NCBI GenBank assembly: GCA_021604505.1
Contig: BQJC01000001.1
Span: forward strand, 1,137,501-1,201,500
Length of the DNA: 64,000 nucleotides
Direction of reading: 5' to 3'
Source: Nitrospinaceae bacterium
GTDB lineage: Bacteria > Nitrospinota > Nitrospinia > Nitrospinales > VA-1
Shown here: positions 8,387 to 16,053 of the stretch, in pieces
Position numbering within the stretch: the first letter of the stretch is position 1
How the letters are laid out: each line of letters opens with the position of its first letter
The notes under the pieces: generated by a model
What the model saw: the letters and a program-made list of their open reading frames with translations, nothing else
Told to the model about the DNA's origin: nothing
The model's database searches: none
Program-made: the position numbers and the translations under genes

Positions 8387-8841
8387 CCAGGGCGGTTAAT
8401 TCATTATGCTGTTCGAGTATTAGCCGTGTTGATGCCCTTGCTTGTTTTATGGGGAGTAATCGATTTGGGATTTGGCCTCTACAAAGAAATAGCGACCCCG
8501 CCTTAGGGCCTTTTAAGCAGCAATGACATTTTGTCGATTTGCGGCTCTTTCCTCGCGGTGTTTATTGCTATCGAAATCTTTCAAAACACCACCATCTATT
8601 TAAAATTGAAGAAGTAACCTATGTACAGATAGTTACCGCAACCGCATTTTTGGAAATTTCCAGAAAAATTATCATCTTGGACTTTAATACGGTGGGGTCC
8701 GAATATGTATGGGCATCAGTCGCAGTTATTCTCGGCTTGGGAATCACTTACTGGCTGATCGCTTTAAAACACGGTAATTCAGTGCTGGCGCTAAGTAAAA
8801 GAAACTCCGCTGCTACTGAGACGGCTGTGGGCAAAGCGTAA
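8387..8841 (+). pseudogene. Broken PsiE-family membrane protein gene
   Basis: PsiE-family proteins have four TM helices and are linked to phosphate starvation. The pieces here occur in order but in two frames. First comes AVRVLAVLMPLLVLWGV, then DLGFGLYKEI, an in-frame TAG at 8504-8506, and SSNDILSICGSFLAVFIAIE. After a one-base shift near 8605 follow VTYVQIVTATAFLEISRK, IIILDFNTV and WASVAVILGLGITYWLI, then a stop at 8839-8841. One nonsense codon, one frameshift and no plausible start codon mark it as a pseudogene. The intact-looking ORF from 8539 has a nonsensical N-terminus. Confidence 0.78.
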
Positions 8842-8867
8842 GTTCATTAACAACATAGGAGAAAATC

Positions 8868-9134
8868 ATGGCAAGTGGATGGGCGAAAGATGGAGCCGTT
8901 CAAGAACAAATTGACGCCAGCGTTGAAGATTCTGTCCTGCAGATTCAAAGCCGGTTACCGGATGGTGACAGCCTTTTGAATTGCGAAAAATGCGAAGCTG
9001 GCATCCCCGAAGCGCGGCGAAAGGCAATCAATGGTGTTCGCCTGTGTATAAACTGTCAAGTTGAAATTGATAAAAAGCAGATGAACCCTAGTTACTATAA
9101 CCGTCGTGGTAGCAAAGATAGTCAACTTCGGTGA
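8868..9134 (+). CDS. DksA/TraR-type C4 zinc-finger protein
   Basis: A small 88-residue protein with the DksA/TraR zinc finger near its C-terminal half: C39-x2-C42 (CEKC) and C60-x2-C63 (CINC), with GIPEARRKAI between them, as in YbiI-like proteins. It lacks the long coiled coil of true DksA. Family members bind RNA polymerase's secondary channel or have unknown roles; which applies here is unknown. The start has a good ribosome-binding site (TAGGAGAAAATC then ATG). It lies 26 bp after the broken psiE gene and may once have formed an operon with it. Confidence 0.85.
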   Translation: MASGWAKDGAVQEQIDASVEDSVLQIQSRLPDGDSLLNCEKCEAGIPEARRKAINGVRLCINCQVEIDKKQMNPSYYNRRGSKDSQLR

Positions 9135-9445
9135 CCCTTTTGTAAATAGTATGAGGAACCGCTGACGGGATTCCAAAGGTATTGTGAGCAAACAAATTCC
9201 CCGAGTTTATTGAATGCATGGAGTAAGAAGTTGGTATTTAAAAGATTCCTTTAGTTTGGCGGGACTCGGTGAAGCGGAAAAGTTCATCCACCCTGTGCGG
9301 TGGAGAAAATCCCGCCAGCCCTTGTGATATTTTATCCTTGCCTTCATGCCGGGTACGGGTACTGCACAGAAGAGGGAGCAAATATTCCCCCATTATAGGG
9401 GGATTTAAATTGTCTCAGTCCTCCCAATTATTGTCCAACCCCCCC
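9135..9445. other. Intergenic debris without a gene
   Basis: No credible ORF. From about 9306 the sequence holds a weak copy of the C-rich palindromic repeat seen at 6941-7011 (AAAATCCCGCCAGCCC ... CCCCCATTATAGGGGGATTT). It ends against a copy of the mqnE promoter. Confidence 0.5.
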
Positions 9446-9475
9446 TTGCGTCCTGGAAGGAAATTCAGGTGTAAT
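9446..9475 (+). promoter_or_regulatory. Degenerate copy 2 of the repeated promoter module
   Basis: TTGCGT (9446-9451), an 18-bp spacer and TGTAAT (9470-9475). This is the same block as at 7096 and 10285 but with the -10 element changed from TATAAT. It precedes the truncated mqnE copy. Confidence 0.5.
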
Positions 9476-9494
9476 CACCACCTAAAATTTTTAC

Positions 9495-9710
9495 ATGGGA
9501 ATTTTTTTGCTGTTTGAATTTGAAGATAAAGCCTTGATCCCTCTGAAAGAGAGGGTGCGGGCCAGGGAGCGCCTGTCTTTTGTAGATGGTGCCACGCTGT
9601 GGGAATCGTTCGATCTGTTGGGAGTGGGTTATCTGGCCAATATCGTGCGCGAACGCCTGCACGGTAACAAAACCTTTTTCATTCACAACCGGCACATCCA
9701 TCCCACCAAC
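9495..9710 (+). pseudogene. Truncated 5' copy of mqnE
   Basis: About 67 codons match the start of the intact mqnE at 10347, for example LFEFEDKALIPL, LWESFDLLGVGYLANIVRER and HNRHIHPTN. The true start codon is lost by deletion of its A, so the frame now joins an upstream ATG at 9495. Similarity stops at 9710, just before the codons for the radical SAM Cys motif, so no active enzyme can be made. The copy breaks into the 3' side of the hemerythrin gene on the opposite strand. Confidence 0.88.
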
Positions 9711-9719
9711 CATCCCCGG

Positions 9720-10130
9720 TCAAAGGGTATTGAAATAGCTCTTCATCTTCATATCATCCTGTAGAATGTGACTCATCAACCAGTCTTGAAGAATATTGAC
9801 CAATCGGGGGGTGGTGAATTGGTATGCATCCAACTCCGTATGGGATTTTAAGTTCTCGTCGATGCAGTTTATCTGTCGCAATAGTTCCTTATGTTCAATT
9901 TTGTGGCTATCGCCGTAAGGGAAGTTTATCTCAACCTGGTAGGACTCTTCTCTTTCAAAATGCTTGTACGTGTAATCAACCAATTGAGAAACATACACCT
10001 GTAATACCTGAATATTTACTTCACAATCCAAGGCCGCTTCAATCGTATTGATCATACCGATGAGATATCTGTGGTCATTATCAATTTTTACATTTCCCAC
10101 ACTCATTGCATCGTTCCACGAAATTGTCAT
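9720..10130 (-). CDS. Bacteriohemerythrin
   Basis: A 136-residue single-domain hemerythrin, a four-helix bundle with a di-iron centre that binds O2 reversibly. It may act as oxygen carrier, store or sensor in the cytoplasm. All expected ligands are seen: H20 (DNDH), H57 and E61 (HFEREE), H76 and H80 (HKIEH), and H121 with D126 (HILQDD). Length is normal for the single-domain form. The ATG at 10130 is followed by the typical ISWNDAMSVG start. Its stop lies 10 bp from the breakpoint of the truncated mqnE copy, so the gene is sandwiched between a dead and a live mqnE. Confidence 0.92.
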   Translation of the reverse strand: MTISWNDAMSVGNVKIDNDHRYLIGMINTIEAALDCEVNIQVLQVYVSQLVDYTYKHFEREESYQVEINFPYGDSHKIEHKELLRQINCIDENLKSHTELDAYQFTTPRLVNILQDWLMSHILQDDMKMKSYFNTL

Positions 10131-10284
10131 CGCGCACTCCTTAAATTTTGTTATAGGTCATTGCGATACAATTGTTTCTACCCCATTCCCAAACCTCCCT
10201 GCCTGTGAGAAAATCAGGAAGAATTATAAATATGATAGGAATAGGCCTAAATCTATTCCATTTTTCCCGCTTCCTCGCCCTAGC

Positions 10285-10314
10285 TTGCGTCCTCAAGCGA
10301 AATTCAGGTATAAT
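10285..10314 (+). promoter_or_regulatory. Sigma70-type promoter of mqnE, repeated module copy 3
   Basis: TTGCGT (10285-10290), 18-bp spacer, TATAAT (10309-10314), 33 bp before the mqnE start codon. Of the three copies it is the one that clearly drives an intact metabolic gene. Confidence 0.65.
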
Positions 10315-10346
10315 CACCGGCTACACTATTATCATGGGAATTTTTT

Positions 10347-11447
10347 ATGCTGTTTGAATTTGAAGATAAAGCCTTGATCCCTCTGGAAGACAAAGTGCGC
10401 GCTCAAGAGCGCCTGTCTTTTGCCGATGGTGTCACGCTGTGGGAATCGTTTGATCTTTTGGGGGTGGGGTATTTGGCGAATATCGTGCGCGAACGCCTGC
10501 ACGGCGACCAGACCTTTTTCATCCACAACCGCCACATCAATCCCACCAATATCTGCGTCAACAGCTGCCGGTTTTGCGCCTTTGGCGTCAAGGCCGACGA
10601 CCCGACCGCATACGAAAAATCCCTGGAAGAAATTTTCGACGACGCCGAAAAATACATGGACGGCAAGGTCAGCGAGTTTCACATCGTCGGCGGCCTGCAT
10701 CCCGACTGGGCGTTTCAATACTATATCGATCTGCTTCGCGGGTTGAAGGAACGGTTCCCGGCGGTGCACATTCAGGCGTTCACCGCGGTGGAGGTGCAAT
10801 ACCTTGCGCAACTGGCCGGGCTTCCTTTAAGGGAGACCCTCATCCGTCTGAAGGAGGCGGGGCTTGGCTCTACGCCCGGCGGCGGTGCGGAAATATTTGC
10901 CCCGCGCGTCCGCAAGAAAATTTGTGGTGAAAAGACCACCGGCGACGATTGGCTGGAGGTGCACCGCACGATCCATCAAGTGGGTCTGCAGAGCAACGCC
11001 ACCATGTTATACGGCCACATTGAAAATGCCGAGGACCGCACCGATCATCTGATTCGACTGCGCGAACAGCAGGATGAAACCGGCGGGTTCGTCACCTTCA
11101 TTCCCCTGGCGTTTCACCCGGAAAACACCCGCCTGGAGCACCTGCACACGACCCCCGGACAATTGGACCTGCGGGCCCTGGCGGTTTCCCGTCTGATGCT
11201 GGACAATTTTCCGCACATCAAGGCGTTCTGGATCATGATCACTCCTAAAATAGCGCAGCTCTCGCAGTCCTTCGGCGCCGATGACATGGACGGGACGGTG
11301 GTTGAGGAGAAGATCATTCATGCCGCTGGAGCCGCCACGGACCAGATCTTCCACAAGAACTCCATCATTGATATGATTTGCGAATCTGGAAGAAAGCCCA
11401 TCGAGAGGGACACGCTTTATGAGCAGGTTCAGGAGTGCTACGTTTAG
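10347..11447 (+). CDS. mqnE: Aminofutalosine synthase (radical SAM)
   Basis: Radical SAM enzyme of the futalosine menaquinone pathway. It joins 3-[(1-carboxyvinyl)oxy]benzoate to SAM's adenosyl group to give aminofutalosine. The 4Fe-4S motif is CVNSCRFC (C-x3-C-x2-C) after NPTNI at about residue 70. Other family landmarks are FHIVGGLHPDW, GLGSTPGGGAEIF and the C-terminal RKPIERDTLY. The 366 residues match the usual size. ATG 10347 follows ATCATGGGAATTTTTT; the nearby ATG at 10334 is out of frame. With the ubiA-like gene at 1759 it indicates menaquinone synthesis; mqnA, B, C and D are not in this window. A truncated copy lies at 9495-9710. Confidence 0.93.
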   Translation: MLFEFEDKALIPLEDKVRAQERLSFADGVTLWESFDLLGVGYLANIVRERLHGDQTFFIHNRHINPTNICVNSCRFCAFGVKADDPTAYEKSLEEIFDDAEKYMDGKVSEFHIVGGLHPDWAFQYYIDLLRGLKERFPAVHIQAFTAVEVQYLAQLAGLPLRETLIRLKEAGLGSTPGGGAEIFAPRVRKKICGEKTTGDDWLEVHRTIHQVGLQSNATMLYGHIENAEDRTDHLIRLREQQDETGGFVTFIPLAFHPENTRLEHLHTTPGQLDLRALAVSRLMLDNFPHIKAFWIMITPKIAQLSQSFGADDMDGTVVEEKIIHAAGAATDQIFHKNSIIDMICESGRKPIERDTLYEQVQECYV

Positions 11448-11906
11448 AAGTTTTTTTTCACCCCTTTTCTTAAGATAAATCCCCCGTTTCCTTGAGTTTT
11501 TCTCCTCGTTTTCTCTCTCTTTTTATCCCCATTCCAAATTTTTGACCCAAAAATAACCGCGAGTTTTTCAACGGTTTTTCGTCAATTTTCGATGGAAATT
11601 TACACCTTTTGGGGCGGTTTTGGGGAAATAAAAAGCCCTTTGCTTTCTATCTAGTCATGCCTTAATATATAAATATAGTCTTTAAAATCAAAGGGATATT
11701 TTGGTTGACAGTATTACATTTCCCGTTTATTTATAGAGATGTGCCGTAGCTAAATTCTGGCGGATTTAAATTTACCGTCCGGTCTTGCAAAGGAGGGCTG
11801 AGGCCTAAAAGTTCCGAGCGGCAAATTTTTTTTGAAAAATTAATACAAAGTGGAAACGGTGGAATAATTTTTTTAACTCTACTTGCAAAAATAGGAGGGG
11901 GGAAAT
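11448..11906. promoter_or_regulatory. Long leader upstream of cheY with a candidate promoter
   Basis: No ORF is supported in these 459 bases. TTGACA (11705-11710), a 17-bp spacer and TATTTA (11728-11733) form a plausible sigma70 promoter, leaving about 170 bases of untranslated leader. The leader contains GC-rich pieces (CCGTCCGG, GGGCTGAGGCC), and the gene's ribosome-binding site AGGAGGGG precedes ATG 11907. The early part (11450-11640) is pyrimidine-rich without a clear hairpin terminator. Confidence 0.4.
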
Positions 11907-12284
11907 ATGGCGTACGACGGAAAAAAAGTGCTGGTGGTCGACGATTCTTCGGTAATGCGGCAAATCATTAAGAAGAATTTGAAAGAGCTGGGCTTTGGCG
12001 ATATCACCGATGCCGAAGACGGGGCCGCCGGTCTCAAGAAATTGGGAGAGGGGTCCTTCGATTTGGTGGTGTCCGATTGGAATATGCCCAAAATGACCGG
12101 GATTGAATTTTTGAAGGCGGTGCGGGCGGATGCCGGAATGAAGGGCACCAACTTTATCATGGTCACGTCAGAAGCAGATAAAGAAAAAATTGTCGAAGCC
12201 GTTGAGGCGGGAGTGAACCAGTATATTGTGAAACCATTTAACGCAAACCAATTGGAAGAAAAGATCCAGGCAATTTTCAAATAA
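11907..12284 (+). CDS. cheY: Chemotaxis response regulator CheY
   Basis: A single receiver domain of 125 residues. The acid pocket is D12/D13 (VVDDSS), the phospho-acceptor D57 sits in VVSDWNMPKMTG and the conserved Lys in YIVKPF. The D57-W58-N-M-P wording is that of true CheY rather than a generic receiver. Phospho-CheY binds the flagellar motor switch to change rotation. AGGAGGGG precedes the ATG. It leads a chemotaxis set (cheX, cheA, cheW) but is separated from cheX by 270 bp with a second promoter, so it can be transcribed alone. Confidence 0.92.
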   Translation: MAYDGKKVLVVDDSSVMRQIIKKNLKELGFGDITDAEDGAAGLKKLGEGSFDLVVSDWNMPKMTGIEFLKAVRADAGMKGTNFIMVTSEADKEKIVEAVEAGVNQYIVKPFNANQLEEKIQAIFK

Positions 12285-12420
12285 CCAAGCACCATAGGCT
12301 CATAATTATTCGGTGCGGTCGCGGAGAATTTGTACATTGACCTTGATAAAAAATCATTTCATCCGTTAAGGAGTCAGCAGGAAGCGGATCTGGAAAATAT
12401 CGGAATGATTTAAATTTACA

Positions 12421-12448
12421 TTGACTGTTTTATTATTATGGTTATAAT
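12421..12448 (+). promoter_or_regulatory. Sigma70-type promoter upstream of cheX-cheA-cheW
   Basis: TTGACT (12421-12426), 16-bp spacer and a perfect TATAAT (12443-12448), about 105 bp before the cheX start. The rest of the 12285-12553 gap is AT-rich with no ORF. Confidence 0.6.
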
Positions 12449-12553
12449 CATAGGAAATTTGTTTAAATTTTATTAAACAAATTGCCTTTTGAAACCGCGA
12501 ACCGTTCAATAGAAATGCGAATGTTGGTTGAACCGGAAAGATAAGGAACTGAT

Positions 12554-13072
12554 ATGGCTGCTATTGAAATTAAAGAAAATAAAATGCCGGAGGCGATCAC
12601 CAGTTGTGTGAGTGGTTCGGTTTCATCGATTTTCAACACGATCATTGGAGTCACCCCGGGTTATGTGGGAGATGATAACGAAAAGAAAGTTGGAGATGGA
12701 GTGGTAGGCATTATTTCGTTTGTTGGCGACGCTTCCTGGATTTTGATGCTGGCGTTGCCAAAGGCCTCCGCGGAAAGCATTGCGGAAAAATTTTGCGGTT
12801 TTGAAGTCAGTTACGAGAGTCCTGAAATGGGCGATGTCGTCGGTGAACTGGCCAATGTTTTGGCCGGTGATATCGTGGCCCGGCTCGCCGCAGAAGAGAT
12901 TAAAGTGGTGATGTCCCTTCCTACCGTCATGCGCGGACACGATGTGGAACCCCTGATGCCCAGGGGACTTCCCGATAAAAAACTGCATTACTCCCTGCTG
13001 GGAGGAGACCTGATGGTCAAAATTGCCGTAGCCAATCCCGGCGAAATGGTCGGTCGTACTCCGGGGACATGA
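12554..13072 (+). CDS. cheX: CheX-type chemotaxis phosphatase
   Basis: A 172-residue protein of the CheC/CheX/FliY phosphatase family, which removes phosphate from CheY-P and so ends the chemotactic signal. The active-site pattern E-x2-N is visible in MGDVVGELANVLAGD (about residues 92-106), and the domain begins at the N-terminus with AITSCVSGSVSSIF as in CheX. No flagellar-switch (SpoA) domain is fused to it. Start ATG 12554 has AAGGAACTGAT upstream. It lies 87 bp before cheA on the same strand and probably shares its transcript. Whether it is CheX or a CheC is judged from the single ExxN site. Confidence 0.8.
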   Translation: MAAIEIKENKMPEAITSCVSGSVSSIFNTIIGVTPGYVGDDNEKKVGDGVVGIISFVGDASWILMLALPKASAESIAEKFCGFEVSYESPEMGDVVGELANVLAGDIVARLAAEEIKVVMSLPTVMRGHDVEPLMPRGLPDKKLHYSLLGGDLMVKIAVANPGEMVGRTPGT

Positions 13073-13159
13073 GTAGATTTAAATAGCAGTGAAGTTTTCC
13101 GCTCTCATGTAGGGAGGCGGCCATAGCGGTGATTTTAAATAGTTGAAAACGAGGTTTTT

Positions 13160-15541
13160 ATGGATAAAAACTCGAAACCAGATTCTGACTTCGAAAAAGG
13201 GATGGAGCCCATTGCCCCGGATATGACACCGGACTCGATCAATGAGAATGTTGCCGCCGGTGAACCTGGGGCCTCTTCGGACGACAGCAGCGAGGATATG
13301 AGCGGTATGGATGCGATCATCAATGAATTCCTTGTCGAAAGTAATGAGAATCTCGATCAATTGGATCAGGACCTTGTGGATTTGGAGCAGAACCCGTCCG
13401 AAACCAATATTTTAGCCAGTATTTTTCGGACGATTCATACCATCAAGGGAACCTGTGGTTTCATCGGTTTTTCCAAACTCGAATCAATTGCCCATGTGGG
13501 CGAAAATCTTTTGAGTAAGCTGCGGGACGGTGAATTGACCATCAACCCGCCGATCACCAGTGCGCTCCTTTCCATGGTGGATGCCATACGGCAGATTCTT
13601 TCCTGTATTGAGAACAGTCAAAACGAAGGGGATGTCGATTATTCGGAATTGATCGGAACCCTGACCAGCCTTCAAAAAGGCGAGAGCGTTGTCGCCGCGG
13701 TTCCGGCTGCAGAATCAACTCCGGGACCCGTTCAGGTTGAAAAAGATGAAGAACCTCCTGCGCCCGTGGCTGAAGTTGATGAAAAAACTCAAAGCTCAAG
13801 CCCGGCTCCGGCGCCAGCCGGTGTTCAGGCGGGGGAAGAGAATTCTCCCAAACAGCAAGAATCCCGCGCTTTAACCGAAACCAATTTGCGCGTGGACGTT
13901 AAACTATTAGATCGGCTGATGAACCTGGTGGGAGAGTTGGTTCTGGCCAGAAACCAGATTCTGCAATTCAGCCCCAATGAACACGATTCGTCCTATGCCG
14001 CCACCACCCAGCACCTCAATCTGGTGACCACCGAACTTCAGGAGGGGGTCATGAAGACCCGGATGCAGCCCATTGGCAACATCTGGAACAAATTCCCCCG
14101 CGTGGTTCGGGATCTGGCGGCCTCCTGCGGCAAGAAGATTCATTTGGAGATGGAAGGTAAAGATACGGAGTTGGATAAAACTCTGATTGAGGCGATCAAG
14201 GATCCATTGACCCACATCGTTCGCAATTCTGCGGATCACGGCATTGAAACTCCAGACGTGAGAAAAGCCGCGGGAAAACCTGAAGAGGGGACGCTGAAGC
14301 TTCGCGCTTTCCATGAAGGTGGGCAGGTCAATATTGAAATCATCGACGATGGCGGCGGGATCGATCCTGAGAAAATTAAGAACAAAGCGTTGGAAAAAAA
14401 TGTGATCACCCAGGAGCAGGCCCAGCGAATGAGCAACCGCGAATTGGTGAACCTTGTTTTCGCTCCGGGATTTTCGACGGCGGCGAAAGTAACCAATGTT
14501 TCCGGGCGCGGCGTGGGCATGGACGTGGTGAAAACAAATATCGAAAAAATTGGCGGCACGGTTGATATTCAAAGTAAACATGGGCAGGGAACCACGCTGA
14601 AGGTGAAAATTCCCCTGACCCTGGCAATCATACCTGCGTTGACTGTTGTGACAGGGGGAGATCGATATGCCATTCCCCAGGTCAACCTGCTGGAGTTGGT
14701 GCTGCTTGAAGGTGAGCAGGCTGTAAAAAGCGTGGAATTTATCCAGGGCGCACCGGTGTATCGGTTGAGAGGAAATCTCCTTCCCTTAATCTACTTGAAT
14801 GAAGAACTCAAGGTGGACAAGAAACATGATACAGACACCATCAATATCGTGGTGTTGCAGGCGGATGGCCATCAGTTTGGCCTGGTGGTGGAAGGCGTCA
14901 GCGATACCGAAGAAATTGTGGTCAAGCCGCTGAGCCAGCAATTAAAAGGCATATCCGCTTTCTCCGGGGCAACCATCATGGGGGACGGAAAGGTGGCGCT
15001 GATTCTGGATGTGATAGGGCTGGCGCAGGCGGCCCGCGTGGTGACACAAAACCGCGAGCGTGCTCAGTTGGAATCCTCCGAGAAAACCCAGGCCACCGGA
15101 AAAGAAAAGCAAACCCTTCTCATTTTTGGAATCGGCAAAGAAGGGCGGATGGCTATTCCACTTTCCATGGTGGCCAGGCTTGAAGAGTTTAAGCGTTCCG
15201 AGGTTGAAAAATCCGGTGATCAGGATGTGGTTCAGTACCGTGGTGAGATCATGCCCCTCATTTATCTTTCCAAGATGTTTGTCGGCAATCAAGATTATCA
15301 GGAAAAAGAAACCATGCAGACCGTGGTTTACACTCAAAATGGAAAAAGCGTTGCATTAGTTGCGGATAAAATTCTCGACATCGTGGATGAAGCGATTACC
15401 GTTCAACGCGGGTCTAACCGGAAAGGGATCCTGGGGACGGTCGTGGTTCAAGAGCAGGTCACGGATCTATTGGATGCGGAAGCGATTGTCCGCGAAAATG
15501 ATCCTACCTTTTATGACGATCAATCCCTTGCTACCGTTTGA
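13160..15541 (+). CDS. cheA: Chemotaxis histidine kinase CheA with two CheW-like modules
   Basis: A 793-residue kinase that phosphorylates CheY and CheB on signals from chemoreceptors. Order of domains: an acidic, disordered N-terminus (1-50); the Hpt domain with phospho-His H93 (TIHTIKGTCGF); a Pro/Ala/Glu linker (about 175-235); dimerisation helices (LMNLVGELVLARNQ); the ATPase with HIVRNSADHGIE, DDGGGID and GRGVGMDVV; then two CheW-like modules. The first CheW module has AIPQVNLLELVLL; the second (about 650-780) has AIPLSMVARLEEF and RGEIMPLIYL. The second CheW module is an addition to the standard layout, seen in some delta-proteobacteria-like lineages. No separate CheY-binding P2 is recognised. 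Confidence 0.93.
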   Translation: MDKNSKPDSDFEKGMEPIAPDMTPDSINENVAAGEPGASSDDSSEDMSGMDAIINEFLVESNENLDQLDQDLVDLEQNPSETNILASIFRTIHTIKGTCGFIGFSKLESIAHVGENLLSKLRDGELTINPPITSALLSMVDAIRQILSCIENSQNEGDVDYSELIGTLTSLQKGESVVAAVPAAESTPGPVQVEKDEEPPAPVAEVDEKTQSSSPAPAPAGVQAGEENSPKQQESRALTETNLRVDVKLLDRLMNLVGELVLARNQILQFSPNEHDSSYAATTQHLNLVTTELQEGVMKTRMQPIGNIWNKFPRVVRDLAASCGKKIHLEMEGKDTELDKTLIEAIKDPLTHIVRNSADHGIETPDVRKAAGKPEEGTLKLRAFHEGGQVNIEIIDDGGGIDPEKIKNKALEKNVITQEQAQRMSNRELVNLVFAPGFSTAAKVTNVSGRGVGMDVVKTNIEKIGGTVDIQSKHGQGTTLKVKIPLTLAIIPALTVVTGGDRYAIPQVNLLELVLLEGEQAVKSVEFIQGAPVYRLRGNLLPLIYLNEELKVDKKHDTDTINIVVLQADGHQFGLVVEGVSDTEEIVVKPLSQQLKGISAFSGATIMGDGKVALILDVIGLAQAARVVTQNRERAQLESSEKTQATGKEKQTLLIFGIGKEGRMAIPLSMVARLEEFKRSEVEKSGDQDVVQYRGEIMPLIYLSKMFVGNQDYQEKETMQTVVYTQNGKSVALVADKILDIVDEAITVQRGSNRKGILGTVVVQEQVTDLLDAEAIVRENDPTFYDDQSLATV

Positions 15542-15556
15542 ATAGGAAATTAAATA

Positions 15557-16012
15557 ATGGCGGATACAAAACAGTTTTGTACTTTTTATCTCGGTGATCT
15601 GTTTTTTGGCGTGGAAGTAGAAAACGTTCAGGAAGTGTTCCGGTATCAGGATATGACCAACGTCCCCTTAGCGCCGGCGGCGGTTCGGGGATTGATCAAT
15701 CTCCGAGGGCAGATCATCACGGCGATTGATTTGCGGTGCCGGCTTCAAATGGAAGATTGGGCCGAAGGCAAGCTTCCCATGAATGTGGTTGTGCGCACTG
15801 AAGAAGGCGTGGTCAGCCTGCTGGTCGATGAAATTGCCGATGTGCTGGAGGTTCCCGAGGATGATTTTGAGCGTCCTCCGGAAACCATCAACGAAATCAC
15901 CCGGGAGTTGGTGCGCGGCGTTTACAAGTTAAAAGGGAAATTGCTGCTGATCCTGGACACGAAAAAGACCGTTCACGTGGGTTCTGAAAACAGCGTTGCA
16001 GGGACGATATAA
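15557..16012 (+). CDS. cheW: Chemotaxis adaptor CheW
   Basis: A 151-residue SH3-like coupling protein that links chemoreceptors to CheA in the polar signalling array. Family landmarks are the start FCTFYLGDLFFGVEVENVQE, the central RGLINLRGQIITAIDLR and the late LVDEIADVLEVPEDDFE. It lies 15 bp after cheA and so is surely co-transcribed with it. The segment between this gene and convergent cheB (16013-16053) contains only a weak AAACCTTTTTGG pairing and no clear hairpin terminator. Confidence 0.92.
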   Translation: MADTKQFCTFYLGDLFFGVEVENVQEVFRYQDMTNVPLAPAAVRGLINLRGQIITAIDLRCRLQMEDWAEGKLPMNVVVRTEEGVVSLLVDEIADVLEVPEDDFERPPETINEITRELVRGVYKLKGKLLLILDTKKTVHVGSENSVAGTI

Positions 16013-16053
16013 AACCGAAACCTTTTTGGCTTTTCTTTAGAACCAGACAAAGG

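Noticed and set aside
8539-8841. Intact 100-residue gene
   Set aside because: Its first 25 residues are out-of-frame psiE sequence; only the later part reads as PsiE, so it belongs to the pseudogene.
11760-11906. Possible c-di-GMP (GEMM) riboswitch before cheY, suggested by TGCAAAG and GGCCTAAAAG
   Set aside because: The conserved CACAGGGCAAACC half and the paired P1 stem of GEMM could not be found, so only a few short words match.
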